Assembly (NCBI RefSeq): GCF_902459555.1
Contig: NZ_CABPSM010000001.1
Span: 496,001-560,000, forward strand
Reading direction: 5' to 3'
DNA from: Pandoraea horticolens
GTDB lineage: Bacteria > Pseudomonadota > Gammaproteobacteria > Burkholderiales > Burkholderiaceae
Length of the DNA stretch: 64,000 bases
Both the position numbers and the translations under genes were made by a program. The notes beneath the pieces were generated by a model. That model was given only the letters and a program-made list of their open reading frames with translations. It had not been told where the DNA came from and made no database searches. Shown piece after piece: positions 44,006 to 52,968 of this stretch (the stretch's first letter is position 1; each line of letters opens with the position of its first letter).

Positions 44006-45619
44006 ATGATTCAACACTCCAGAGTCGCGCAGTGGCTGGTGACCGGGCTTGTGGTGACGGTCACGCTCCTTGTCGTTCTCTTGCTCGGCTGGTTACGCGT
44101 AGTCGGTGCGTCGCAAGCGATTTTGCAGGAAGAGACCGAACGCCAACGCGATGCGCTTGAGCGCATTGTCGACAGTGCCGACACCGCTCTTCAAGGCGCC
44201 ACCGCCTGGGTCGGGCGCAACTGTAGCGAGGTCAACGGTGCGCTCCAGGCCGAAGGCACGCTCAGCCCTTACTTTCGTTCCATCTGGCTTGTGTCTCACG
44301 GCAAGATGTATTGCTCGTCGGTGGCGCGAACGGACCAAGCCATCGATATGCCGCTGCCGAACGAGCTGGTGCCGTTACTCACGGGAACGCGCGCCATTTT
44401 TGTCGCCAGCACGCCTTATGTTCGAGACGCCCCTGCGTTGGCGATTTTCGTTCCCACCTCCGCCACCGACGGCGTGCTGGGATTTGTCGACGGGGTGTAC
44501 CTCACCGAGTCTTTGCATAGTGTGAAGAACAGCAATCTCGAATGGACGGCGATGACCATCGGGAAGCTATCGCTGACGTCTGAGGCGCCAACGCTTGAAT
44601 CCGCCAGCGTCGCTACGCGCGGCGCGCAGTCCACACTTACCTCGGAACTCTTCACGACGTCACTCGCGGGTAGTCCGTCGTTGACTCGCAGGCTGATTGC
44701 CAATTACGCCCCCATCTTTCTGTCCTTCGGCGCCGTGATCGCGGTCTTGCTGGGCATTCTGACGTTCCGCCATCTCAGCCCGGCGCAGTTCATGCGGCGA
44801 CAGATTGCACTCGGCATCAAACGCAACGAATTCAAGGTGTACTACCAGCCCGTGATGGAGCTGGCGACGGGACGTTGCACCGGTGCCGAGGCGCTGGTGC
44901 GCTGGCACCATCCGGTGGCCGGTCTGGTCCGGCCCGACGCCTTCATTCCCATCGCGGAAGGCAACGGTCTGATTATCGAACTCACGCGTTCATTGCTTAA
45001 GCTGATTCGCAACGACGTTGCGAAGGGCGCGTTACCGCAAGGCTTTCATATCGCGATCAATCTCGCCGAGCGGCACTTGCGGGATAACACCATCGTGCAG
45101 GATATCGAACGGATTTACGGGTCGCTGAACGACACCTATCCGCTCATCGCCGAGATTACGGAACGTTATGTCATTCGCGACTCGGCGGCCGCGCGCAACG
45201 TGATGGCGGAACTCCAGCGCCGGGGTATCGAAACGGCACTGGACGACTTCGGCGCCGAGAACAACTCCATCGGCTACCTGAAGCGCTACGACTTCAATTA
45301 TCTGAAGATCGACAAGGAGTTCTTGCCGGTCACCGAAGACGACGTGGTCACGCGCAACATCTGCGACTCCATCATCGATCTGGCAGAGCGCATGGGGATG
45401 ACGATCGTCGCAGAAGGTGTCGAGAGCGAAATGCAGGCGAAGTATCTGCGCCAGCGCAACGTCACCTACGCACAGGGATACTTGTTCGCGCGGCCGATCT
45501 CGTTCGACGAATTGGTGCCGTTTGCGATAGCCCACGCGGGCGCGGGACTGACGACGGTGAAGCAGGTGTCTGCGACCGTCACGCCGATCACGCCCCTGAC
45601 GCAACCCAAGGCGGTTTGA
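44006..45619 (+). CDS. Cyclic-di-GMP phosphodiesterase with CSS-motif periplasmic sensor
   Basis: About 537 residues: a membrane helix at about 10-30, a periplasmic CSS domain (Cys in 'VGRNCSEVNG' and CSS in 'GKMYCSSVARTD'), a second helix near 235-255, then an EAL domain. The EAL domain looks active: Glu295-Ala-Leu in 'CTGAEALVRWHHP', Asn in 'HIAINLAERHLRDN', Glu in 'LIAEITERYV', 'ALDDFGAENNSIGYL', Lys in 'LKIDKEFL' and 'VAEGVESEMQ'. In CSS-EAL enzymes the periplasmic cysteines sense redox or thiol state. It would lower c-di-GMP, opposing WspR. ATG 44006 is chosen; a GTG at 43946 is in frame. Confidence 0.88.
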   Translation: MIQHSRVAQWLVTGLVVTVTLLVVLLLGWLRVVGASQAILQEETERQRDALERIVDSADTALQGATAWVGRNCSEVNGALQAEGTLSPYFRSIWLVSHGKMYCSSVARTDQAIDMPLPNELVPLLTGTRAIFVASTPYVRDAPALAIFVPTSATDGVLGFVDGVYLTESLHSVKNSNLEWTAMTIGKLSLTSEAPTLESASVATRGAQSTLTSELFTTSLAGSPSLTRRLIANYAPIFLSFGAVIAVLLGILTFRHLSPAQFMRRQIALGIKRNEFKVYYQPVMELATGRCTGAEALVRWHHPVAGLVRPDAFIPIAEGNGLIIELTRSLLKLIRNDVAKGALPQGFHIAINLAERHLRDNTIVQDIERIYGSLNDTYPLIAEITERYVIRDSAAARNVMAELQRRGIETALDDFGAENNSIGYLKRYDFNYLKIDKEFLPVTEDDVVTRNICDSIIDLAERMGMTIVAEGVESEMQAKYLRQRNVTYAQGYLFARPISFDELVPFAIAHAGAGLTTVKQVSATVTPITPLTQPKAV

Positions 45620-45651
45620 GCGCCGCCAGCGCAACGCACGACGAAAACGAC

Positions 45652-45692
45652 GAAAACGCCTGGCCGGGAAACACAACCGGCCAAGCGTTTTT
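45652..45692. terminator. Intrinsic terminator after the EAL gene
   Basis: AAAACGC-C-TGGCCGG and CCGGCCA-A-GCGTTTT form a hairpin with one internal mismatch and a 9-base loop, ending in a T-run (GTTTTTCC). Because the AAAA flank mirrors it, it can also serve the small minus-strand gene at 45714. Confidence 0.82.
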
Positions 45693-45713
45693 CCTGACGG
45701 TACTGCGAAGAGG

Positions 45714-45950
45714 TCAGAAGACCAACTGCGGCATATTGTTGCGCGGTGCGGGCATGGCGGCCGCACGCGCGCTGTCCCTCATTTCAGCGCGCAGCAACCA
45801 CAATCGCTGTGCGACGAAACGTCTGAAGCGCATTTCACCCGCGGAGAAAGAGATTTGCATCTGATGTCGCTTGCCGTTGGGCAGCGTGCGAACCAGACGA
45901 TAGTATCGAGCCCCGTCAACCGTTTCCTTGATATTCCTGACGCGCATCAT
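45714..45950 (-). CDS. Small basic hypothetical protein
   Basis: 78 residues from ATG 45950 (a second ATG is at 45947). It begins with 'MRVRNIKETVDGARYYRLVR' and is rich in Arg, with 'LPNGKRHQMQISFSAGEMRF' in the middle; no Cys, no membrane segment. A GGGGTGA site precedes the start, and a terminator lies beyond the stop, which supports a real gene. Not recognised; the frame stays open to 46013. Function unknown. Confidence 0.5.
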   Translation of the reverse strand: MMRVRNIKETVDGARYYRLVRTLPNGKRHQMQISFSAGEMRFRRFVAQRLWLLRAEMRDSARAAAMPAPRNNMPQLVF

Positions 45951-46240
45951 TTCACCCCGTTTCTGTTGTGTCAGGTGAGTGGGCACTTCGGCAAACGTCG
46001 CATTCCCGGTCAAACCGCATCAAACCTGGATTTCAGCCTGACGCGACGCCGACCGGCATTGGGGGGGCATGCGGCGGAATTCAATGTAGTGGAGAAACGT
46101 CCCCCATTCGTCCCCCAAAAGAACGGCCGAAGTGCGCTTCGTTGGTGCGCCGCAACACTTCCGCGTCCAGCGCCGGTTTTCGCTGGCTCGTCCGCCCTCT
46201 ACAATGCGCTCACCTGCTGCGTTTGAGCGAGAAAATCACT

Positions 46241-47092
46241 ATGGTTTCCGAACCTTCTTCAACGTCGGACGGTGTTTTACACAACGAAATGAATGACGCC
46301 CTGCAAGTGAGTGGTTCGCTTTGGCTGCATCGCGGCAACTCGTCGCTCGGTGGTCAGGCCCGGATTGCGCTGCTCGAACAGATTGCCGCGCACGGATCGA
46401 TTACCGCAGCGGCAAAGGCCGCGGGCATGAGTTACAAAGCGGCATGGGATGCCGTGGACGCAATGAACCAGCTCGCCGGCGAGCCGTTGGTCGCGCGCAG
46501 CACAGGTGGTCGCGGCGGTGGCGGCACACGCCTCACCGCGCGCGGCGCGAAGCTCGTAGCGGCCTTTCGGGCGGTAGAAGCGGCCCAGCGGCAATTCCTC
46601 GCGCGCGTGGCCAACGATCTGGAACATTTCGACGAACAGTGGCCCGTGATCGCCCGGCTCGGTCTGCAAACGAGTGCACGCAATCAGTTGCACGGCACCA
46701 TCACCAACATTCGACGCTGTGGTGTGAACGACGAAGTCACACTGACCTTGCCCGGCGGCGAAGCGATTACGGCGTCACTCACGCATCACAGCACGCAAAC
46801 GTTAGGGCTTGCCATCGGTGGCGATGCGTTCGCGCTCATCAAGGCGCCGTGGATCGATATCGCGCGCGGCGCAGATCTCGCAGGACTGCCAACGGCCAAC
46901 CGGCTCTCGGGCACGGTCGACGCCATCACCGACGACGCCGGACAAGCCGAAATCATGCTGGCGCTGCCCGGTGGCGGCCGGCTCGCCGCCGTTATGCCGC
47001 ACGACACGCTGGCGGCACGGGGACTGGCGGCAGGCGTTGGCGCAACGGCCGCATTCCCGGCCGCCAGTGTGATTGTGGGTGTGATGGCCTGA
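46241..47092 (+). CDS. modE: Molybdate-responsive transcriptional regulator ModE
   Basis: 283 residues. An N-terminal LysR-like winged helix ('LLEQIAAHGSITAAAKAAGM', 'SYKAAWDAVDAMNQLAGEPL', 'RSTGGRGGGGTRLTARGAKL') is the ModE signature. Two tandem Mop/TOBE molybdate-binding domains follow, starting 'SARNQLHGTITNIRRCGVND' and 'NRLSGTVDAITDDAGQAE'. The usual modABC transporter genes are not next to it. ATG 46241 is chosen since the N-terminus then matches ModE length; upstream frame to 45968 is unlike protein. Confidence 0.9.
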   Translation: MVSEPSSTSDGVLHNEMNDALQVSGSLWLHRGNSSLGGQARIALLEQIAAHGSITAAAKAAGMSYKAAWDAVDAMNQLAGEPLVARSTGGRGGGGTRLTARGAKLVAAFRAVEAAQRQFLARVANDLEHFDEQWPVIARLGLQTSARNQLHGTITNIRRCGVNDEVTLTLPGGEAITASLTHHSTQTLGLAIGGDAFALIKAPWIDIARGADLAGLPTANRLSGTVDAITDDAGQAEIMLALPGGGRLAAVMPHDTLAARGLAAGVGATAAFPAASVIVGVMA

Positions 47093-47111
47093 CGCACTTG
47101 TGTCAGGCCAT
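47084..47111. terminator. Hairpin at the modE/MFS convergent junction
   Basis: ATGGCCTGAC and GTCAGGCCAT form a perfect 10-bp stem around GCACTTGT. The modE stop codon lies inside the left arm and the hairpin is 9 bases from the MFS stop. There is no T-run, so it may be a weak or Rho-assisted terminator shared by both genes. Confidence 0.5.
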
Positions 47112-47119
47112 CGAGCACG

Positions 47120-48313
47120 TTACAGCGCAGGTGTTTCACAGTTCGTCGCGACTTGCAGCCTCGCATCGCGACGGTCCAGGCGCAGGCTGAGCAGCGCAAC
47201 ACCCACGCCGGCCAGCGGCACGAGCGCGGCCACCCAGGGCACCGCCGCCAGACCCGGACCATGGTCGATGACGAAGCCACCCAGCCACGCGCCAATGGCG
47301 TTGCCGAGATTGAAGGCGGCGATGTTGAAGCTCGATGCGAGGCTTTCCCCCGCCCCCGAGGCCTTTTCCATCACCCACAGTTGCAGCGGTGCGACTGTCG
47401 CGAACGCTGCCGCGCCGAGCAGGGCCACGAACACGATGGCCAGCCAGTGCGAGTGCAGCGCAAAGGTCATCAGTCCGAGAACGACGGAGAGTGCCAGCAA
47501 GCTGCCCAACACGGTCGGCACCACGCGACGATCCGCGAGTTTGCCGCCAAGCAGGTTACCGACCACCAGGCCTCCGCCGAAGATCAGCAGAATCGGCGAA
47601 ACGGCGCCTTCGGCAAAACCGGTGACTTCGGTGAGCAACGGTGCGATGTACGTGAATACGCCGAATACCCCCACCCAGCCGAGCACCGTCGTGAGCAAGC
47701 CGAGCAGCACCGGACGACGTGCCAGTGCACGCAGATCGGCACGCCAGTCGCCCGCATCCTTCGGTGCTGCAATCTTCGGCACGAACCAGGCGATCACGAG
47801 GAACGCGAGCGCACCAATGACCGTGACCGCCCAGAAGCTGGCGCGCCAGCCGAAGTGCTGACCCAACCACGTACCGAACGGCACGCCGAGAATGTTGGCG
47901 ACGGTCAGCCCCGTGAACATCACGGCAATGGCCGACGCACGGCGCTCGCGCGGCACCAGACCGGTCGCGACGACCGAACCGACACCGAAGAACGTACCGT
48001 GGGCGAACGACGTCAGCACGCGGGCAGCCATCAGCGCCCCATAGCTCGGCGCGAGCGCGCACGCGGCGTTACCGATGGTGAAGATCGCCATGAGCACCAG
48101 CAGCACCGTCTTGCGCGGCCAGCGGGCGGTGGCGGTTGTCATGAGCGGAGCGCCAACAACGACACCCAGCGCGTAACCGGAGATAAGCAGGCCTGCGGCC
48201 GCAATCGAGACACCGAAATCGGCACCGACGTTGAGCAGCAGACCCATGATGACAAATTCCGTCACGCCAATGCCGAAGGCACCGGCGGTCAGGGCGTAGA
48301 GGGCGATGGGCAC
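47120..48313 (-). CDS. MFS transporter, AraJ/YdhP-like DHA1 family
   Basis: 397 residues with twelve hydrophobic segments. 'YALTAGAFGIGVTEFVIMGL', 'SYGALMAARVLTSFAHGTFF', 'FTGLTVANILGVPFGTWLGQ' and 'LGGKLADRRVVPTVLGSLLA' are typical of the sugar-efflux/arabinose-polymer exporter branch. The start is GTG 48313 with AGGAG upstream. Divergent from a LysR gene at 48493, so likely an inducible exporter; substrate unknown. Confidence 0.86.
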   Translation of the reverse strand: MPIALYALTAGAFGIGVTEFVIMGLLLNVGADFGVSIAAAGLLISGYALGVVVGAPLMTTATARWPRKTVLLVLMAIFTIGNAACALAPSYGALMAARVLTSFAHGTFFGVGSVVATGLVPRERRASAIAVMFTGLTVANILGVPFGTWLGQHFGWRASFWAVTVIGALAFLVIAWFVPKIAAPKDAGDWRADLRALARRPVLLGLLTTVLGWVGVFGVFTYIAPLLTEVTGFAEGAVSPILLIFGGGLVVGNLLGGKLADRRVVPTVLGSLLALSVVLGLMTFALHSHWLAIVFVALLGAAAFATVAPLQLWVMEKASGAGESLASSFNIAAFNLGNAIGAWLGGFVIDHGPGLAAVPWVAALVPLAGVGVALLSLRLDRRDARLQVATNCETPAL

Positions 48314-48431
48314 AGAAAACTCCTGTCTGAATATAAGGAAAGGTCACGCCGCCGAGGGGACAGCCGTCACCGATGTGCGCAATATAGACGTCCCGACATT
48401 GATGAAATAGACTGCGCGAAGGAAAATGATT

Positions 48432-48448
48432 TGTGACTTGACGTCACA
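48432..48448. promoter_or_regulatory. Candidate LysR-type operator
   Basis: TGTGAC-TTGAC-GTCACA is a perfect 6-bp inverted repeat with a 5-base spacer. Its total span suits a T-N11-A LysR box in the divergent MFS/LysR intergenic region. Binding by the adjacent LysR protein is inferred. Confidence 0.45.
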
Positions 48449-48492
48449 GCATCGCGCAAAGCCAGTCGTGGCAAGGGACAGGGGCACATTCG

Positions 48493-49401
48493 ATGGGTCG
48501 GCAGGACGTCAATCGCTCAGGCGATATGGAAGTTTTCGCGCGTGTTGTGGAGCACGGCGGCTTCTCGGCGGCGGCGCGCGCGTTGCATATGACGCCGTCT
48601 GCCGTAAGCAAGCTGATTGCCCGGCTCGAGGCGCGCCTGGGAGCACGCCTGTTCAATCGCTCGACGCGTCGTCTGCAACTCACGCCCGAGGGCACGTCGT
48701 TCCATGAGCGCGCGTTGCGTGTACTGGCCGACATCGAAGCAGCCGAGCGTGAAGCGGCGGCGGGGGCCGTGCCGCGCGGCCTGCTGCGCGTGAACTCGAG
48801 CGTGCCGATCGGCTCGCTCTATCTGTTGCCGGTGATTCCGGCGTTTCTGGCGCAGTATCCCGAGATTCGTCTCGATCTGACACTCACCGATACGGTCGTC
48901 GATCTGCTGGAGCAGCGTGCCGACGTTGCCGTGCGCGCAGGTCCGCTGCGTGACTCGCGGTTGGTGGCCCGCAAGCTCGGCGAGAGCCGCTTGCACGTGG
49001 TCGCGTCGCCCGAGTATCTCGCGCGCAACGGCCCGCTGCGCTCGCCAGCCGACCTGATTCATCACAACGTCATGGCCTTCAATTTCGACCGTCAGGTGCA
49101 GGGGTGGCCGTTTCTCGACGGCACTGGCGGCATCACGCACTATCCGCAGATCGGCAACATGGCCGTGAGCGACGGCGATACCATGCGCAAGCTCGCGATC
49201 GAGGGGCTGGGTCTCGCCCGCCATTCGCGCTATCACGTCGATGCCGATTTGCGTGCGGGACGACTCGTCACTGTGCTGGAAGACTACAATCCCGGCGATC
49301 TGGAACCGGTGCACGCGGTGTATGTCGGGCAGGGCGGCCACTTGCCCGCGCGCGTGCGCGCGTTTCTGGACTTTCTTGTGGCCAACGTTCACCTGCCCTG
49401 A
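48493..49401 (+). CDS. LysR-family transcriptional regulator
   Basis: 302 residues. The N-terminal helix-turn-helix ('FARVVEHGGFSAAARALHMT', 'SAVSKLIARLEARLGARLFN', 'STRRLQLTPEGTSFHERALR') and the effector domain 'LLRVNSSVPIGSLYLLPVIP' match the DhcR/AaeR-like group of LysR proteins often next to MFS genes. The late motif 'GDTMRKLAIEGLGLARHSRY' is a family hallmark. Divergent from the AraJ-like exporter, its likely target. Start ATG 48493; ATG 48526 would trim eleven residues. Confidence 0.88.
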   Translation: MGRQDVNRSGDMEVFARVVEHGGFSAAARALHMTPSAVSKLIARLEARLGARLFNRSTRRLQLTPEGTSFHERALRVLADIEAAEREAAAGAVPRGLLRVNSSVPIGSLYLLPVIPAFLAQYPEIRLDLTLTDTVVDLLEQRADVAVRAGPLRDSRLVARKLGESRLHVVASPEYLARNGPLRSPADLIHHNVMAFNFDRQVQGWPFLDGTGGITHYPQIGNMAVSDGDTMRKLAIEGLGLARHSRYHVDADLRAGRLVTVLEDYNPGDLEPVHAVYVGQGGHLPARVRAFLDFLVANVHLP

Positions 49402-49431
49402 TGCCGTGCGAACGTATTGACGTTCAGACGC

Positions 49432-50805
49432 TCACGCGGGTGTCCGGTCCCGATGCGACCAGACGAAAAGCGGCCACGCCAGCGCGGCGCAAAGCAGCCC
49501 CCCCGCCCATACCAGCCCCCAGCCGCCAATCGACAGCAATAGCGGGATCGTCAGCGGCGTGAGGAACATCGTCAGGAAGACGCCGGTATTGCCGATGCCG
49601 AGCGCCGTCCCGGCGCGAGAGGCACCGGCAAGCGTTGCCAGTTCAGTGAACGCGACCCCGTGCCACGCCGACGCCACGACACCGCCGGCGATCAGCAGCC
49701 CGATCATCCACGGCGTGCCGTGCACCAGCCATTCGGGATGGTGCGCCAACACCGCCACCAGTAGCGCCAGCAACGCGAAAACCGCACCGACGACAATCGT
49801 GCATGCGCGCAGATACGCGGGGCGATTGCGACGCTTGTCCGTAAAGCGCCCGCTCCACACACGCGTGATCGCAGCCCCCGTCTGCACAGCAACTAGCGTG
49901 AACGAGATCATCGCCACGCTCACGTGGGCAAAGTCATGCAGAAACACGGTGCCGAAGGTCAACACGGCGACTTGCGGCATCACGAGCACTGCCATGCCCA
50001 GCGCTGTGCTCAGCAAACGCGCGTCGCGCAACGGAGTGTAGCTCGCGGCCGGACGCCCGCCCGTGGCGCTCGCTGCACGGGCCGCCGTGCACGCCTTGTC
50101 ATGCGGTTCGTGCGGTTCCTCCGGTGGCTCAATCAGCCACAGCCACGCCATGAACGCTGCGGCGACACACGCGAGCGCCAATTCGAAGTACACGGCGCGG
50201 AAGCCGAAATGCAGCGCCGTGCCCGGCAATACCAGCGCGCCGATACCGCCGCCCATCGGCACGGCGCATTGCCGCACGCTCATCGCCAGACCGCGCTCGC
50301 TATCGTGAAACCAACGCATGACCGCGCGCCCGCTCGATCCGTTCACACTGCCCCCGAGTACGCCGATGGCCAGCATCCCCGCCGCGAGCATCGGCATCGA
50401 CGGCACGAAATGGGCCGTCGGCACCCCCCACAACGCCAGCCCGGCGAGCGCCACCGCCGTCACCAGCAGCCCGACAAGCAGCACCCGCCGGTCGCCCCAG
50501 CGGTCGGTGAGCATGCCCCACGGTAATTCGGAAATGGCGATACCCAGGCCGATCATGCCGAGCACGATGCCAAGATCGCCGTTAGCCAGCGCATACGCGC
50601 TGCGCATCTGCACGGCGGTGGCGGGAATGCCGCCCATGGCGGCAGCAAAGCTACCGTTGGCCGCCACGCCGACACCCAATACCTTCCAGCGATGGTTACG
50701 ACCGAGTGCGTGGGTGAGGGACGGCGCAACCGCAACAGGCAGAACAGGTGAAACAGGTGGCGCCTGATTAGCGGTAGCAGGGGCAGTACATAGGCGTTCA
50801 TTCAT
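49432..50805 (-). CDS. MFS transporter
   Basis: About 457 residues, twelve membrane segments, with a polar loop in the middle (residues about 230-265, 'IEPPEEPHEPHDKACTAARA'). 'MIGLGIAISELPWGMLTDRW', 'GGSVNGSSGRAVMRWFHDSE', 'RGLAMSVRQCAVPMGGGIGA' and 'ITRVWSGRFTDKRRNRPAYL' fit the nitrate/anion-cation or cyanate-type MFS branch loosely; substrate unknown. ATG 50805 is chosen; the frame is open to 51075 into the neighbouring promoter. Divergent from a LysR gene. Confidence 0.82.
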   Translation of the reverse strand: MNERLCTAPATANQAPPVSPVLPVAVAPSLTHALGRNHRWKVLGVGVAANGSFAAAMGGIPATAVQMRSAYALANGDLGIVLGMIGLGIAISELPWGMLTDRWGDRRVLLVGLLVTAVALAGLALWGVPTAHFVPSMPMLAAGMLAIGVLGGSVNGSSGRAVMRWFHDSERGLAMSVRQCAVPMGGGIGALVLPGTALHFGFRAVYFELALACVAAAFMAWLWLIEPPEEPHEPHDKACTAARAASATGGRPAASYTPLRDARLLSTALGMAVLVMPQVAVLTFGTVFLHDFAHVSVAMISFTLVAVQTGAAITRVWSGRFTDKRRNRPAYLRACTIVVGAVFALLALLVAVLAHHPEWLVHGTPWMIGLLIAGGVVASAWHGVAFTELATLAGASRAGTALGIGNTGVFLTMFLTPLTIPLLLSIGGWGLVWAGGLLCAALAWPLFVWSHRDRTPA

Positions 50806-50933
50806 GTGTGACACGGTGCGCGGCCCGCAGGCACGCGGCTCAGAGGAGAGAAGTCGCGGCGTCCATCCCCCTTGAAGCCTGGGCTCAGGACACCATGCTC
50901 CGCATCCTACGGATAGACAATCCATCGGAAAAG

Positions 50934-50967
50934 CGGGAAAATTCGATGCCTTATATCGTTTTTCCCG
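50934..50967. promoter_or_regulatory. Inverted repeat in the MFS/LysR divergent region
   Basis: CGGGAAAA and TTTTCCCG are perfect 8-bp arms with an 18-base AT-richer spacer, about 83 bases upstream of the LysR start and 129 upstream of the MFS start. It could be a regulator site or a promoter flank. Confidence 0.35.
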
Positions 50968-51049
50968 GATTAACTCCGAATGTGGGTGGTGCGCGGTGTG
51001 CGGTGCGCCTCCGACGCCTCTCCAAAAGCGAGACTTCCCAAGAGCCGCC

Positions 51050-51943
51050 ATGAACGCCCGCGCCTTCGATCTCACGCAGTTGCGTACCTTTATCGCCGTT
51101 CACGACGCCGGCAGCATTTCGGCAGCCGCGGAGCAGATCTTTCTATCGCAATCGACCGTCAGCGAGCAGCTCAAGAAGCTCGAAGCGCGTGCCGGACAGC
51201 CGTTGCTCGTGCGTTCGCGCAAAGGCATGCGCCCCACGCCCGCCGGCACGCGACTGCTCGCCTATGCGCGGCAGATCTCGGCGCTGTCCGAGGCGGCGTT
51301 CGAAGACCTGCAAGGCGTGCTGCTCGATGGCGAGTTGCGCATCGCCATCACCGATTACTACCGTCCGCACGACGTTGGCCGTGTCCTCAAGCGATTCACG
51401 AGCCTGTACCCGCGCCTGCGCCTGCATGTGAGCGCCATGCAAAGTGCGCAGATCGAGCGCACCGCGCTGACCGGCGAACACTTCGATGTGGGATTGGCGT
51501 TACGCCTGATGAACGAGGATGTCGGCCGCGGCGCCAAAGCGCTGGGCTATCGAACGCCGGGCACGCTGGTGCGCCGTGAGCGTCTCGTGTGGGCGATGTC
51601 GTCGTCGCTGGCCGAGCCCGTCGGTGAACCACTGCCGCTGGTGACGCTGCCGCCCTCGTGCGCGTTGCAAAGCCTCGTGCTCGGTGTGCTTGAGCGGCAC
51701 AAAGTGCCTTACCGCGTCTCCCACTCCGCAGCGGGCGTGGCCGGCATGCAACTGGCGCTCGGCGCAGGGCTGGGCATCTCGTGCCTGAACGAATCGGCGC
51801 TCACGTCCGATCTCATCGTGTGTCCGCCGTCCCTCGGGCTGCCGTCGCTGCCGCGCGCCGAATTCCACCTGCTGCCCGGACGCGCCGACGAAACCGATCT
51901 GATCCGGCACGCCCGCAATGCGCTGTTGCGGCTCTTCGCGTGA
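51050..51943 (+). CDS. LysR-family transcriptional regulator
   Basis: 297 residues. 'LTQLRTFIAVHDAGSISAAA', 'QIFLSQSTVSEQLKKLEARA' and 'RSRKGMRPTPAGTRLLAYAR' form the winged helix; the effector domain follows from 'LLDGELRIAITDYYRPHDVG'. ATG 51050 is chosen since LysR proteins usually begin a few residues before the first helix; the frame is open to 50996. Divergent from the MFS gene at 49432-50805 and thus its probable regulator. Confidence 0.87.
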   Translation: MNARAFDLTQLRTFIAVHDAGSISAAAEQIFLSQSTVSEQLKKLEARAGQPLLVRSRKGMRPTPAGTRLLAYARQISALSEAAFEDLQGVLLDGELRIAITDYYRPHDVGRVLKRFTSLYPRLRLHVSAMQSAQIERTALTGEHFDVGLALRLMNEDVGRGAKALGYRTPGTLVRRERLVWAMSSSLAEPVGEPLPLVTLPPSCALQSLVLGVLERHKVPYRVSHSAAGVAGMQLALGAGLGISCLNESALTSDLIVCPPSLGLPSLPRAEFHLLPGRADETDLIRHARNALLRLFA

Positions 51944-51992
51944 TACCTTTGCCCCCTGATCCCGATTTTGTCCGCTTAATGCGGTTGCCGTC

Positions 51993-52367
51993 ATGCCGGA
52001 AGCCACGCCGATTCGTCTGAATTTCAACACCCGCCGCGCGCTGCTGTTCGCGTTGACGGCCGAGCGTCTGTCGGCGTTCTACGAGCATGGGCAATGGATG
52101 ACGGACAAGCAGGGCGCCACACTCGCGCAAATGTGGCTATCGCGCTCGAAGCTGCAATTGCCGTTGGAAGAACGGCGTCTGCTTTCGATGCTGAGCGACG
52201 ACTTCGCGCGCGAGCTGGCCGGCTCACTCTCTCGCGAAGCCGGCTTGTACACCGCGCATGAAATGATGGAATCGCTCGACGCGGACTACGCGTACGCGTC
52301 GGTCGTCGCGCAGGATCTGTTGGAAGACTGCACGCGACGCCTCGTCGAGGCGGGGGCGACGGAATAA
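51993..52367 (+). CDS. Hypothetical protein
   Basis: 124 residues, probably soluble and largely helical, slightly acidic, no Cys. It begins 'MPEATPIRLNFNTRRALLFA' and contains 'LEERRLLSMLSDDFARELAG' and 'LDADYAYASVVAQDLLEDCT'. It lies 49 bases after the LysR stop on the same strand and converges with a DUF2288-like gene. I do not recognise the family. Codon use is like its neighbours, so it is probably real. Confidence 0.6.
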   Translation: MPEATPIRLNFNTRRALLFALTAERLSAFYEHGQWMTDKQGATLAQMWLSRSKLQLPLEERRLLSMLSDDFARELAGSLSREAGLYTAHEMMESLDADYAYASVVAQDLLEDCTRRLVEAGATE

Positions 52368-52413
52368 CCGCGAGGCATCACGACGCATCGGGAGCGTCCG
52401 CAACACCTGTTCG

Positions 52414-52776
52414 TTATGCGACGATGCCGCGCTCCTGCACCAGCACCCAGGGCGCCACGACGACGGCCCACAACTCCGGCGTGCGCGCGGCGAAATCGGT
52501 CGCGTGTTCGGCCTGCATGCGTTGCACCATACCCGACGAAAGCCATTGGGACACGATGTCCTTATCGTCGTTGGCAACTGCCTCGGCGACCGACACGAGG
52601 TCGACACCGGGGGCAACGTATAGCAGCACGCCGCGCGCGAAAAAAGACGCCAGATCCTTCCAGTCGATCTTGGCGGTTTCGCCGAGCAGACGCACATAGA
52701 CATCGCTCGCCCCCGGCGTGGCGTTTTGCGGCGATTGACCGGCTTGGGCGGGCTTGGGCGACTTGGGCGAATCCAT
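52414..52776 (-). CDS. DUF2288-family protein
   Basis: About 120 residues. After a Pro/Ser/Gln-rich lead of about 25 residues, the core 'LLGETAKIDWKDLASFFARG', 'VLLYVAPGVDLVSVAEAVAN' and 'DDKDIVSQWLSSGMVQRMQA' matches my memory of DUF2288, small cytoplasmic proteins of unknown role ('AKIDWxELxxFFARG...VaxD...V..W'). ATG 52776 has GGAG about 12 bases upstream; ATG 52851 is an alternative start. The lead is encoded by short tandem GGCTTGGGC-like repeats near 52741-52770. Confidence 0.7.
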   Translation of the reverse strand: MDSPKSPKPAQAGQSPQNATPGASDVYVRLLGETAKIDWKDLASFFARGVLLYVAPGVDLVSVAEAVANDDKDIVSQWLSSGMVQRMQAEHATDFAARTPELWAVVVAPWVLVQERGIVA

Positions 52777-52968
52777 GACAGCGTGACTCCAGGGCGGCGC
52801 AGGCCGAAGAGCGGCGGCGTGCGGAAAACCGGAAATATCGAAAACCCGCATTGTAATGCGCCCCGGCGTGCGTGACGGTGGTAGCATCGGAACCCCACGT
52901 ATGACGTCGGTGTCGCAGTGACATGGCACGGCCGCTACGTGGTGACTAACGTTTTACCGAGGAACCGC

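Noticed and set aside
46098-46117. Direct repeat CGTCCCCCA upstream of modE
   Set aside because: Only two short, C-rich copies; could be chance in GC-rich sequence and does not resemble a ModE box.
47153-48436. A 427-codon plus-strand frame opposite the AraJ-like exporter
   Set aside because: Antisense shadow; extremely rich in Arg, Glu, Gln and His and without homology that I recognise.
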